Shown here: positions 25,415 through 32,125 of the stretch, one piece after another
Layout: each line of letters opens with the position of its first letter
Position numbering within the stretch: the stretch's first letter is position 1
Assembly: GCA_035626155.1 (NCBI GenBank)
Contig: DASPOF010000153.1
Span: forward strand, 1 to 32,125
Length of the DNA: 32,125 nt
Reading direction: 5' to 3'
From: DASPOF01 sp035626155
GTDB lineage: Bacteria > Desulfobacterota > Binatia > Binatales > Binataceae
Position numbers and translations under genes: made by a program
Notes under the pieces: generated by a model
Database searches by the model: none
Told to the model about the DNA's origin: nothing
The model's input: only the letters and a program-made list of their open reading frames with translations

Positions 25415-25563
25415 CATCGAATCCTGTACTGCCACCTTTTAGCGCGCCGACGGGGTTGTTGTCTGCTCCCATTTTGCCTTGGGGCGATGGTATGAATACC
25501 GCGCGAGCGGTAACCCCCACATGCCGGTACGTCCTTCAAATCGAGCCGCCGGAGCAGTCCGCG

Positions 25564-27744
25564 ATGCGTAATCGGACTGCGGATCAGCGATGGGAAGCGG
25601 CGGTCCTCGCGGTGCTGGTCCTGATCCCGATCGCATTCAACGCGATCATGCTCCTGCCCGAAGTTCGCCTGCGTATCCCCAGCTTTAACGATGACGCATT
25701 CCACTTCATGTTCGTCCAGCGCGCCAGCGCGGCGCTGACCGATGGCGCCAACCCGTTCGACTTCTGGGTGCCCAACGTGGGGCTCGGCTTCCCCCAGTTC
25801 CTCTATTATCAGCACCTGCCGCATCTGGCCGTCGTCGCGCTGCATCGCCTGCTTTTGACGCAGGTCGACCTGCTCACTCTGTTCAACCTGGTGCGCTACC
25901 TCCTGATGGTGGGCTTTCCCCTGACGGTCTATTGGTCGATGAGAACGATGGAGTTCTCCGCCCCGGCGGCGGCGACCGCCGCGGCATGCGCTTCACTGCT
26001 GGCGGCAGCGCCTAACAGCAATGGGTTCGAGTACGAGAGCTACATTTCGAACGGTTCCGGGATGTACACGCAGTTGTGGGCGATGCACCTGTTGTTCATC
26101 GTGGTGGCCTGCTTGTATCGCCTGTTGGCGAAGGGCGAGGGCTACCTCGCGGCAATTATCGCCTGCTCGGCGTTGGTCTTGTCTCATCTGCTGTATGCGT
26201 ACCTCGCGACGCCTACGGCCGTCGCGCTATTGCTCGCGAGTCTCCGTGCGAAGCCGCCCGCAAGCGCGGCGACCGAAGCCAGGCACTCGCGTGGCTCGCT
26301 CTGGCCGGTGAGCGGGTACTTCGCGAGCGCGGCGCAGGGCTCGGTTCGGTTCGCGATCGTCGCGGCGTTTGCGGCGGCGATTACTTGTTACTTGTGGCTC
26401 CCGCTTTCCCTGATGCGGCCGTATTTCGACCTCATCTTTTATCATGACGTCAAACCGCGCTTCGCCCATCCGTCGTTTCTCGTCGGGGTGGCAGCCCTGC
26501 CGCCGGAGCTGCTTCTGCTGGACTACGCGCGAATTCCGACGCTCACGCTGATGGCCGTGGCAGGGGTCTGGCACGCGGTCTATCGGCGCACCGCCCCCGC
26601 ACGGCTGACGATCGCCGTGCTCGGTCTGTGGCTTGGGCTGTACGTACTGCTTTCGGCGTGGCCCGATGTGGCCAGATTCCTGCCGATGCATGACGTGCTG
26701 GTGGTCCACCGCCTTACCGGCGCGGTCGATTTGGGCGCGATGCTCGCCATCGGGCTGGCCGGAGACTGGCTCTGGCAGCGGTTCGCACCTCTGGCGCGGC
26801 CGTGGCGTGCGATAGCACCGGCGCTGATTATCGTGGCCTTGATCATCCCGGCGCTACGCGAACGCTTCCAGCGCTATCAGCAAAACACGGCAGTGATGGA
26901 GAACAATGCGAAGGCGCTCGATGCGGACCCGGGCTTTTTGGAGCTGATTTCGACGCTGCGGACCACGACGCCGGCGCGGGCGTTTTTCACGGTAAAATCT
27001 CTTCGCCTCATTCTGCCCTTTTACGACATCGTCACGATCTCCCCGGGACAGGTGATGTCGCTCAATTCGACGATGGCGTTCAATTATCTGAATCCGGCTG
27101 ACTATGACCTGTTCAATGCCAGATACGTTGTGGCGCCAAGCGGCCGGCCAATTCCCCGATTTCTAACGGCGATCAGGGACTTCGGGAGATTCTCACTGTA
27201 TAGCGCGGAAACCGGCGGATACGCGCGGTTCGCCGCGCTCCGCTCTGAATCGATCGAATCGCAGCGACTCGTGGGCGCTCAATTGGATCTCGAGGAACGC
27301 AACGCCGCCTGGATGAGGAGCGGCGACCCTGCCGCCGGCCAGTTCATCCGGTGGAACTATCCGCCCGGACGGAAATACTTAAGCGATACGGCCGCATCCG
27401 GCGGCCCTGACAGCGGGACTGTCACCGAGGAGCACGTATCCGCGGACCGGTTCGATTTTTCGGTGGACTGCCGCGAGACCGCAAACCTGGTCATCAAGGT
27501 CACCTATCACCCCAACTGGCACGTGACGATCGATGGGGCCGAGCAACCAACCTTCATGGTTTCGCCGAGCTACATCGGGGTCGAGGTGCCGGCCGGCCAT
27601 CGTAAGATTCACGCGGAATACCGCTCGAACGCGCTGAAGAAGCTTCTACTTGTGCTCGGCGCGTTCGCCGTGGGCGCGGCGATTGCCCTGCGGCGGCGGT
27701 TGCCCCGCCTGGAGACCCGGCTCCTGCGACGCTTGCCGTACTGA
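25564..27744 (+). CDS. YfhO/GT-C-like polytopic membrane protein
   Basis: A large membrane protein of 726 residues (762 if an upstream start is used). An N-terminal helix is followed by the loop IPSFNDDAFHFMFVQRAS, whose DD resembles the catalytic acidic loop of GT-C glycosyltransferases, then about ten further hydrophobic segments. The C-terminal periplasmic part holds the YfhO-type domain NLVIKVTYHPNWHVTIDG and VGVEVPAGHRKI-like sequence, followed by a last helix. This suggests lipid-linked sugar handling, for example glycosylation of wall or lipid polymers. I take the ATG at 25564 (GGAG 9 nt before it); an ATG at 25492 is also possible. Its last 191 nt lie opposite the PadR gene tail. Confidence 0.75.
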   Translation: MRNRTADQRWEAAVLAVLVLIPIAFNAIMLLPEVRLRIPSFNDDAFHFMFVQRASAALTDGANPFDFWVPNVGLGFPQFLYYQHLPHLAVVALHRLLLTQVDLLTLFNLVRYLLMVGFPLTVYWSMRTMEFSAPAAATAAACASLLAAAPNSNGFEYESYISNGSGMYTQLWAMHLLFIVVACLYRLLAKGEGYLAAIIACSALVLSHLLYAYLATPTAVALLLASLRAKPPASAATEARHSRGSLWPVSGYFASAAQGSVRFAIVAAFAAAITCYLWLPLSLMRPYFDLIFYHDVKPRFAHPSFLVGVAALPPELLLLDYARIPTLTLMAVAGVWHAVYRRTAPARLTIAVLGLWLGLYVLLSAWPDVARFLPMHDVLVVHRLTGAVDLGAMLAIGLAGDWLWQRFAPLARPWRAIAPALIIVALIIPALRERFQRYQQNTAVMENNAKALDADPGFLELISTLRTTTPARAFFTVKSLRLILPFYDIVTISPGQVMSLNSTMAFNYLNPADYDLFNARYVVAPSGRPIPRFLTAIRDFGRFSLYSAETGGYARFAALRSESIESQRLVGAQLDLEERNAAWMRSGDPAAGQFIRWNYPPGRKYLSDTAASGGPDSGTVTEEHVSADRFDFSVDCRETANLVIKVTYHPNWHVTIDGAEQPTFMVSPSYIGVEVPAGHRKIHAEYRSNALKKLLLVLGAFAVGAAIALRRRLPRLETRLLRRLPY

Positions 27745-28456
27745 CCCAGCCGCCGGGCGTGAATATCGCCCGGTTGCTTTCGATTTCGGCGATCACGCGA
27801 TCGCACCAGGCGATGCTCGCCTCCATCCAGGCGATTGCAAACCGCACGGTGAAGCAGGCGAACATCGCATTCACATCCGGGTATCGTCCGCTCGAAAGGT
27901 AGGTTTGCTCCAGTTCGCGGAACTCGTGCAGATAGTTCGTCCACGCCGCCCTCTGCTCCTGCATCGCGATGCGCGCCGCGCCGGCGCCAAGCTGCCCGAG
28001 GAAACGCGTGCGCAAAAGCGGCGGGACCTTGAGTTTCATCTCGTCCAGCGGCCGCTCGAGCCACTCGCCAAGCGCGCGCCGGCCCGCGGACGTGGTCCGG
28101 AACAGGCGCTTGGCGGGACGGCGGCGCTGAATCACGCTGCGGCTCTTGATCCAGCCCGCACGCTCCATCCGTTCCAGCGTTGGATAGATCTGCCCCTGAT
28201 GGGCGTGCCAGAAATGACGCATCGAGCCGTCGAAGATCTTTGCGATATCGTAGCCCGAGATTCCCGGCGCCTCGGCGATGACTCCGAGCAGGGCATGCTC
28301 GAGCGAAGTCCTGATGGGTGGCGGCGCCAGCGGGACGGCGGAAAGGCGCGCGCGGGCGAGGATCGCCCCGGTATCGCGCCGGCGCGGCACTTTCGGCTGG
28401 TGAGCGGTTCGCCTCATTTCACATCGCCCGGCCGTTTGGCGGCTCGATGCACTCAT
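27554..28456 (-). CDS. PadR-family transcriptional regulator with long C-terminal extension
   Basis: PadR proteins are winged-helix regulators, often repressing efflux or stress genes. Residues about 50-130 give the PadR winged helix (LEHALLGVIAEAPGISGYDI, HQGQIYPTLERMERAGWI) and about 130-230 a Vir-type C-terminal helical region (WTNYLHEFRELEQTYL, FAIAWMEASIAWCDRVIAEIE). The typical protein would end near 27775, but no stop occurs until 27554, giving about 70 extra residues rich in Ala, Pro, Arg and Ser that lie antisense to the YfhO-like gene. The ATG at 28456 follows a -10 box by 5 nt. It is divergent from a second PadR gene. Confidence 0.8.
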   Translation of the reverse strand: MSASSRQTAGRCEMRRTAHQPKVPRRRDTGAILARARLSAVPLAPPPIRTSLEHALLGVIAEAPGISGYDIAKIFDGSMRHFWHAHQGQIYPTLERMERAGWIKSRSVIQRRRPAKRLFRTTSAGRRALGEWLERPLDEMKLKVPPLLRTRFLGQLGAGAARIAMQEQRAAWTNYLHEFRELEQTYLSSGRYPDVNAMFACFTVRFAIAWMEASIAWCDRVIAEIESNRAIFTPGGWVSTASVAGAGSPGGATAAAGQSPRPRRTRRAQVEASSARSSGIPRESYDGRPAPRPRCSSAKP

Positions 28457-28459
28457 CTC

Positions 28460-28476
28460 GGAATATTCCAATATTG
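28460..28476. promoter_or_regulatory. Tandem palindromes over the left PadR promoter
   Basis: GGAATATTCC (28460-28469) and CAATATTG (28469-28476) are perfect palindromes that cover the -10 box of the left PadR gene. They are a candidate operator for autoregulation. Confidence 0.4.
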
Positions 28477-28490
28477 AAGTATGCAATCAA
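28462..28490 (-). promoter_or_regulatory. Promoter of the left PadR gene
   Basis: On the minus strand TTGATT (28490-28485), a 17-nt spacer and AATATT (28467-28462) are followed by CCGAG and the ATG at 28456. No ribosome-binding site is present, which again suggests a leaderless message. Confidence 0.5.
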
Positions 28491-28533
28491 CATCGGAGGA
28501 AGGAGCGGCGCGCCGGCCCTTCCCCGGAACCAC

Positions 28534-28561
28534 TTGACTCGTTATATCGAGTCGAGATATT
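28534..28561 (+). promoter_or_regulatory. Promoter with operator of the right PadR-ABC operon
   Basis: TTGACT (28534-28539), a 16-nt spacer and GATATT (28556-28561) form a promoter 12 nt before the ATG at 28574. The perfect inverted repeat GACTCG-N6-CGAGTC (28536-28553) covers the end of the -35 box and the spacer, where a bound regulator would block RNA polymerase. Confidence 0.55.
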
Positions 28562-28573
28562 GAGCCGAGTGGT

Positions 28574-29263
28574 ATGACGAGCAGGATGCCCAGAGGAATG
28601 GCCGTGCACAACGGCGCGCCCTATCTCGGCGTGAACGGCGGCGATCACGCCGGCGGGGAAAATCCGTACGCGCCCCGGCCGCGGGTCGACGTAAAATTCC
28701 CCATCCTGGGCTTCCTGATGGAATCCGAGATGACCGGCTACGACCTCAAGCGGCGTTTCAGCGAGCCGGTTGGCTTCTTCTATCGGGTCAGCGACGGCTC
28801 GCTCTACCCCGCCCTCAAGAGCCTCGCACGCGACGCGATGGTGACGATGCGCTCGGAAAAGCACGGGCGTCGCACGCGGAAGGTCTATGCGATCACGCCC
28901 CTGGGGCGCGAGTGGTTCATGCGGATGTTGCGGGAGCCGGCGCAGCCGATGTTCGTCTTCGATGAGGCGCAGGTCAAAATTTATTTCGCGCGCCACGATC
29001 CCGCCTCCGCCCTGCAGCACATCGAACTGATGCGGCGCTCGGACGAGACCGCAGGGAAAATGCTGCGCGACTTGCTCGTCGAGATGGACAAGAATGGCGA
29101 GAGCCCGTTTCGCAGGGCGGTCGTCGAAATGATGCGCGTGGTCGTCGAAGCGCGGGCGCGGCTGCTTGCCAGCCTCAAGACGCAACTGCGCCGACACAAC
29201 GAGGTTGGCTCGCGCGGCGCCGGCCGCGGGCGTCGACTCCAGGCTGCCAGCGCGGCAAGGTGA
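28574..29263 (+). CDS. PadR-family transcriptional regulator of the ABC operon
   Basis: A 229-residue PadR regulator. After a variable N-terminus comes the winged helix (DVKFPILGFLMESEMTGYDLK, RVSDGSLYPALKSLARDAMV, TRKVYAITPLGREWF) and a helical Vir-type C-terminal region (about 120-200) likely used for dimerisation. It precedes, by 29 nt, an ABC ATPase and two FtsX-type permeases in the same direction, so it probably senses a compound and represses this export system. The first ATG is at 28574; later ATGs (28586, 28598) or GTG 28602, which has AGAGGA before it, are alternative starts. Confidence 0.88.
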   Translation: MTSRMPRGMAVHNGAPYLGVNGGDHAGGENPYAPRPRVDVKFPILGFLMESEMTGYDLKRRFSEPVGFFYRVSDGSLYPALKSLARDAMVTMRSEKHGRRTRKVYAITPLGREWFMRMLREPAQPMFVFDEAQVKIYFARHDPASALQHIELMRRSDETAGKMLRDLLVEMDKNGESPFRRAVVEMMRVVVEARARLLASLKTQLRRHNEVGSRGAGRGRRLQAASAAR

Positions 29264-29292
29264 GACTTCTTCCCGGCAAAGGAATGGCCCAC

Positions 29293-30024
29293 ATGGACGA
29301 GAAATATGCGATCGACCTGGAGCACGTGACCCGAATCTACAAGCGCGATGAATTCGAAATCCGCGCTCTCGACGATGTTACGCTGCGCATCCCCGCGGCC
29401 CAGTTCATCGCGATCATGGGGCCGTCGGGTTCGGGCAAGACCACGGTGCTGAACCTGATCGCCGGGATCGATCACGCCACCAGCGGCCGCGTCTCGGTCG
29501 GTGGCGAGGAAATCACCGGAATGAAGGAGCGCGATCTCGCCGCCTGGCGCGCGCGCCACATCGGGCTGGTGTTCCAGTTTTACAATCTGATCCCGGTGCT
29601 GACCGCGTTCGAAAACGTCGAATTGCCGCTCCTGCTGACCCATCTGGGCAAGGCCGATCGGCGCGAGCACGTCGAGACGGCGCTCAAGGTGGTCGGGCTG
29701 GCCGATCGGATGGACCATTATCCGCGCCAGCTCTCGGGCGGACAGGAGCAACGCGTCGCGATTGCACGCGCGATCGTGACCGACCCGACCATCGTGGTCG
29801 CCGACGAGCCAACCGGAGACCTCGATGCGAAATCGGCCGAGGAAATCCTCTCACTGCTCACCGAACTCAATCGCCAGTTCCACAAGACCATCGTGATGGT
29901 CACGCACGACCCGCGCGCCGAGCGCTTCGTCGATACCGTCTATCGGCTCGACAAAGGCGTGCTGGCGGGCATCGAACCGGGCAAGGCGGCGGCGCGCGAG
30001 GCCGCGGCCGACGCTCGCGCCTGA
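29293..30024 (+). CDS. ABC transporter ATPase, MacB/LolD type
   Basis: This is the nucleotide-binding subunit of a type VII (FtsX-permease) ABC system. The 243-residue protein has Walker A at 43-50 (GPSGSGKT), the Q-loop VFQFYNLIPVL, the signature LSGGQEQRVAIARA and Walker B VVADEPTGDLD with the LolD/MacB-type D-loop and the H-loop MVTHDPR. The start ATG at 29293 has AAAGGA about 9 nt before it; the frame is open further to the PadR stop, but the extension is not conserved. Two permease genes with the same orientation follow, the first 24 nt away. Such complexes act as mechanotransmission pumps at the inner membrane. Confidence 0.95.
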   Translation: MDEKYAIDLEHVTRIYKRDEFEIRALDDVTLRIPAAQFIAIMGPSGSGKTTVLNLIAGIDHATSGRVSVGGEEITGMKERDLAAWRARHIGLVFQFYNLIPVLTAFENVELPLLLTHLGKADRREHVETALKVVGLADRMDHYPRQLSGGQEQRVAIARAIVTDPTIVVADEPTGDLDAKSAEEILSLLTELNRQFHKTIVMVTHDPRAERFVDTVYRLDKGVLAGIEPGKAAAREAAADARA

Positions 30025-30048
30025 TGGGCGAGAGATCGGGAGCGCGCG

Positions 30049-31191
30049 ATGAAATATGCGCCTTTCGTCATCAAGAGCCTCTTGCGCAGCAAACGGCGCA
30101 CGGTCCTGACAGTGCTCTCGATCGCGGTCTCGCTGTTCATTTTTTCCGGGTTGGTTAGCCTGCCCGCACTGGCCGGCCAGATCCTGGCCGCCACCGCATC
30201 GTCCCTGCGCGTCGCCTGCCACGCGAAGGCGGGGGTCACTTACGCGATTCCCGAGGCCTACCAGCAGCGTATCGCCGTGACGCCGCACGTGGCGGTGGTG
30301 GTGGCGGAGAGCTGGTTCGGCGGAGTCTATCACGACGTTAGCGACCAGTTTCCGAACCTCGCGGTCGATGCCGAGCAAGCGGAGGCGATGTGGCCCGATT
30401 GGGGCGTCAGCGACGAAGCGTGGAAGCGGTTCAGGAGCCTAAGAACCGCGTGCCTGATCGGGGCCTCGACTATGAAGCGGTTCAAGCTTCACGTCGGCCA
30501 GCAGATCATGCTGCGCGGGACGCTGTATCCGTTCAACTTGACGCTCAACATCGTGGGCGTGATGGGCGGAAAAGCGCCGCCCAACTTCCTGATTTTCCGG
30601 CGCGACTATCTGCGCGAGGCCGCGGGACAGCCCGGGTACGTCGATGCGTACTGGGTCCGCGTCGACCGCGCGGAAAACGTCGCGCAAGTGATCGCGGGCC
30701 TGGATGAGCAGTTCTCGAACTCGTCGGCGCCGACGCGCAGCGAATCGGAAGCCGCATTTTACGGCGGATTTCTCCAGAGCTCGCGCACCATGTTTCAACT
30801 CATGGAGATTCTCGGGTTCATCGTGGTGGTCACCATCGGACTGGTCGCCGCGAATACTGCCGCGATGTCGATTCGCGAGCGGCGCAGCGAGATCGCCGTG
30901 ATGCGCTCGATGGGGTTCCCCTCGCGGACCATCCTCGGACTGCTGCTCGCAGAGTCGCTGCTGATCGGACTTGCCGGCGGCGTTCTTGGATGCACAACGG
31001 CGTACCTGCTCCTCAAGTTTCTGTTCGTGGAGGCTCCCACGATGGTCGGGTTCGGTGCGATTCGGATCCCGCCAAGCATCGTGGGCGAGACGCTCGCGAT
31101 CGCAGCGCTGATTGGGCTTTTGAGCGCATACGTGCCAGCGCGTTCCGCAGCGCGGCGGAATATCGTCGATGCGCTCAGAGCGGTGGCCTGA
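30049..31191 (+). CDS. FtsX/MacB-type ABC permease, first copy
   Basis: A 380-residue permease with one N-terminal helix (LLRSKRRTVLTVLSIAVSLF), a large periplasmic MacB_PCD-like domain (about 45-250), and three C-terminal helices with the FtsX-domain pattern GFIVVVTIGLVAANTAAMSI, RERRSEIAVMRSMGFP and LLLAESLLIGLAGGVLG. This four-helix layout is that of the LolC/MacB permease family. GGGAG lies 6 nt before the ATG. A second, closely similar permease gene starts 14 nt downstream. The transported substrate cannot be read; a peripheral adaptor gene (MacA-like) is not seen in the window. Confidence 0.92.
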   Translation: MKYAPFVIKSLLRSKRRTVLTVLSIAVSLFIFSGLVSLPALAGQILAATASSLRVACHAKAGVTYAIPEAYQQRIAVTPHVAVVVAESWFGGVYHDVSDQFPNLAVDAEQAEAMWPDWGVSDEAWKRFRSLRTACLIGASTMKRFKLHVGQQIMLRGTLYPFNLTLNIVGVMGGKAPPNFLIFRRDYLREAAGQPGYVDAYWVRVDRAENVAQVIAGLDEQFSNSSAPTRSESEAAFYGGFLQSSRTMFQLMEILGFIVVVTIGLVAANTAAMSIRERRSEIAVMRSMGFPSRTILGLLLAESLLIGLAGGVLGCTTAYLLLKFLFVEAPTMVGFGAIRIPPSIVGETLAIAALIGLLSAYVPARSAARRNIVDALRAVA

Positions 31192-31205
31192 ATCGGGTAG
31201 TCGCC

Positions 31206-32125
31206 ATGAAATACGCGGCTTTCGTCTTCAAGAGTTTGTTGCGCAGCAAGCGGCGCACGATTCTGACCGTGCTCTCGATTGCGGTCTCGCTGTTCGTCTT
31301 TTCGGCCCTGATGAGCCTGCCGAGCATGGTGAATCAAGTCCTGGCCGAAAGCGCATCATCCCTGCGCGTGGTGGTCCACAACGAAGAGGGGTTAACCTAT
31401 TCGCTGCCCGAGGCGTACAAGCGCAAAATTGCGGCAATCCCGCACGTCATAGGCGTCGCGCCCTTAAGCTGGTTCGGCGGTATCTACCACGAGCTTAACG
31501 ACCAGTTCGACAACATGGCCTACGATCCGGAATCAGTGGATGTCGTCTTCCCCGATTATGGGCTGTCGAAGGAAGTGATCGAGAAATTCAAGGCGACTCG
31601 CACCGCCTGCCTGGTGGGACGCGAGACGATGAAGCGCTTCCACTGGTCGGTGGGGCAGCAGATCATGCTGCGCGGCACGGTCTACCCGTTCAATCTCACG
31701 TTCACGATCGTGGGAGTGCTGGGCGGAAAGGCGCCGGCCACAATTCTGATGTTCCGGCGCGATTACCTGGAAGAGGCCTACGGGCGGCCCGGATTCGTGG
31801 ATATTTATTTCGTGCGCGTCGATAAGGCGTCCTCCCTCCGGCAGGTGAGCGCCGCGATCGATGCGCAGTTCGCCGACTCCTCGGCCGAGACCAAGACCGA
31901 ATCCGAAGACGCCTTCATGGGCGGCTACCTCGACCAGTACCGAATGGTTTTCCGGCTCGCCCGGGGACTGGGGCTGATCGTAATCCTGACGATCGGGCTG
32001 GTCGCGGCGAACACCGCGGCGATGTCGATTCGCGAGCGGCGCGGAGAGATCGCAATACTGCGCTCGATCGGCTTCCCGTCGCGCACAATTCTCGCGCTCC
32101 TGCTCTCGGAGTCGCTGTTAATCGG
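31206..32125 (+). CDS. FtsX/MacB-type ABC permease, second copy (cut by window end)
   Basis: The frame from ATG 31206 stays open to the window end, 306 codons. It starts MKYAAFVFKSLLRSKRRTIL and follows the first copy closely: similar N-terminal helix, SWFGGIYHELNDQF, VGQQIMLRGTVYPFNLT, and GLVAANTAAMSIRERRGEIA. The two genes are a tandem duplication that has diverged in the periplasmic domain. With the ATPase they could form a heterodimeric permease, as in LolCE. The C-terminal helices lie beyond the window. Confidence 0.92.
   Translation, partial: MKYAAFVFKSLLRSKRRTILTVLSIAVSLFVFSALMSLPSMVNQVLAESASSLRVVVHNEEGLTYSLPEAYKRKIAAIPHVIGVAPLSWFGGIYHELNDQFDNMAYDPESVDVVFPDYGLSKEVIEKFKATRTACLVGRETMKRFHWSVGQQIMLRGTVYPFNLTFTIVGVLGGKAPATILMFRRDYLEEAYGRPGFVDIYFVRVDKASSLRQVSAAIDAQFADSSAETKTESEDAFMGGYLDQYRMVFRLARGLGLIVILTIGLVAANTAAMSIRERRGEIAILRSIGFPSRTILALLLSESLLI

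Noticed and set aside
24053..25495. 480-codon open frame opposite the mutase-like flavoprotein
   Set aside because: The flavoprotein has clear FAD motifs; the opposite frame is open only because of high GC.
1..32125. CRISPR arrays, tRNA or rRNA genes, insertion sequences and phage genes
   Set aside because: No regularly spaced repeats, RNA-gene signatures, transposases or terminal repeats were visible on reading either strand.

Overview
This is a GC-rich bacterial chromosomal window of 32,125 bp, densely coding on both strands. It holds 24 protein-coding genes, two of them cut by the window edges. I see no rRNA, tRNA, CRISPR array, insertion sequence or phage gene. Codon use, the order rpmE-prfA-prmC-murA-hisD and the mixture of families fit an uncultured deltaproteobacterial-type soil or groundwater lineage such as Desulfobacterota or Binatota. 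That placement is inference only.

Left block (1-3883, minus strand): a housekeeping operon rpmE, prfA, prmC, murA, hisD. Overlapping the rpmE start on the plus strand is a membrane-anchored TonB-C-like protein (3866-4681). Next (4736-7517) is a two-gene sugar module: a DapA-family Schiff-base aldolase translationally coupled to a PfkB kinase fused to an SIS domain. The SIS domain carries the catalytic residues of arabinose-5-phosphate isomerase, so a route from a keto-deoxy sugar acid to ribulose-5-phosphate can be read from it. A VOC protein faces away at 7577-7942.

A signalling operon follows (8205-11485): a membrane protein with two FHA domains, a zinc-ribbon/TM2-like membrane protein, and a membrane Ser/Thr kinase. 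The kinase lacks the usual VAIK lysine but has a lysine in the glycine-rich loop, the arrangement of eukaryotic WNK kinases. It ends at a strong intrinsic terminator. A PHP phosphoesterase (11597-12259) then converges with a ClC-CBS-RCK_C chloride transporter, which is downstream of an alpha/beta hydrolase on the minus strand. A class III aminotransferase, an alpha-methylacyl-CoA racemase-like protein, a BtuF-like binding protein without signal peptide, a small membrane protein, a geranylgeranyl-reductase-like flavoprotein and a Do-type (HtrA) periplasmic protease all lie on the minus strand up to 22435.

Right block: a glycan cluster (22886-27744) with a GT2 glycosyltransferase, a UDP-galactopyranose-mutase-like flavoprotein and a YfhO/GT-C-like polytopic membrane protein. 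Then two divergent PadR regulators share an intergenic region with two promoters and palindromes. The right-hand PadR gene leads a MacB/LolD-type ABC operon with one ATPase and two tandemly duplicated FtsX-type permeases, the second cut by the window end.

The most notable points are the WNK-like lysine swap in the bacterial kinase, the aldolase plus kinase-isomerase module, several promoters whose -10 box sits 5-8 nt before the start codon (leaderless transcripts), and the paired PadR control region.
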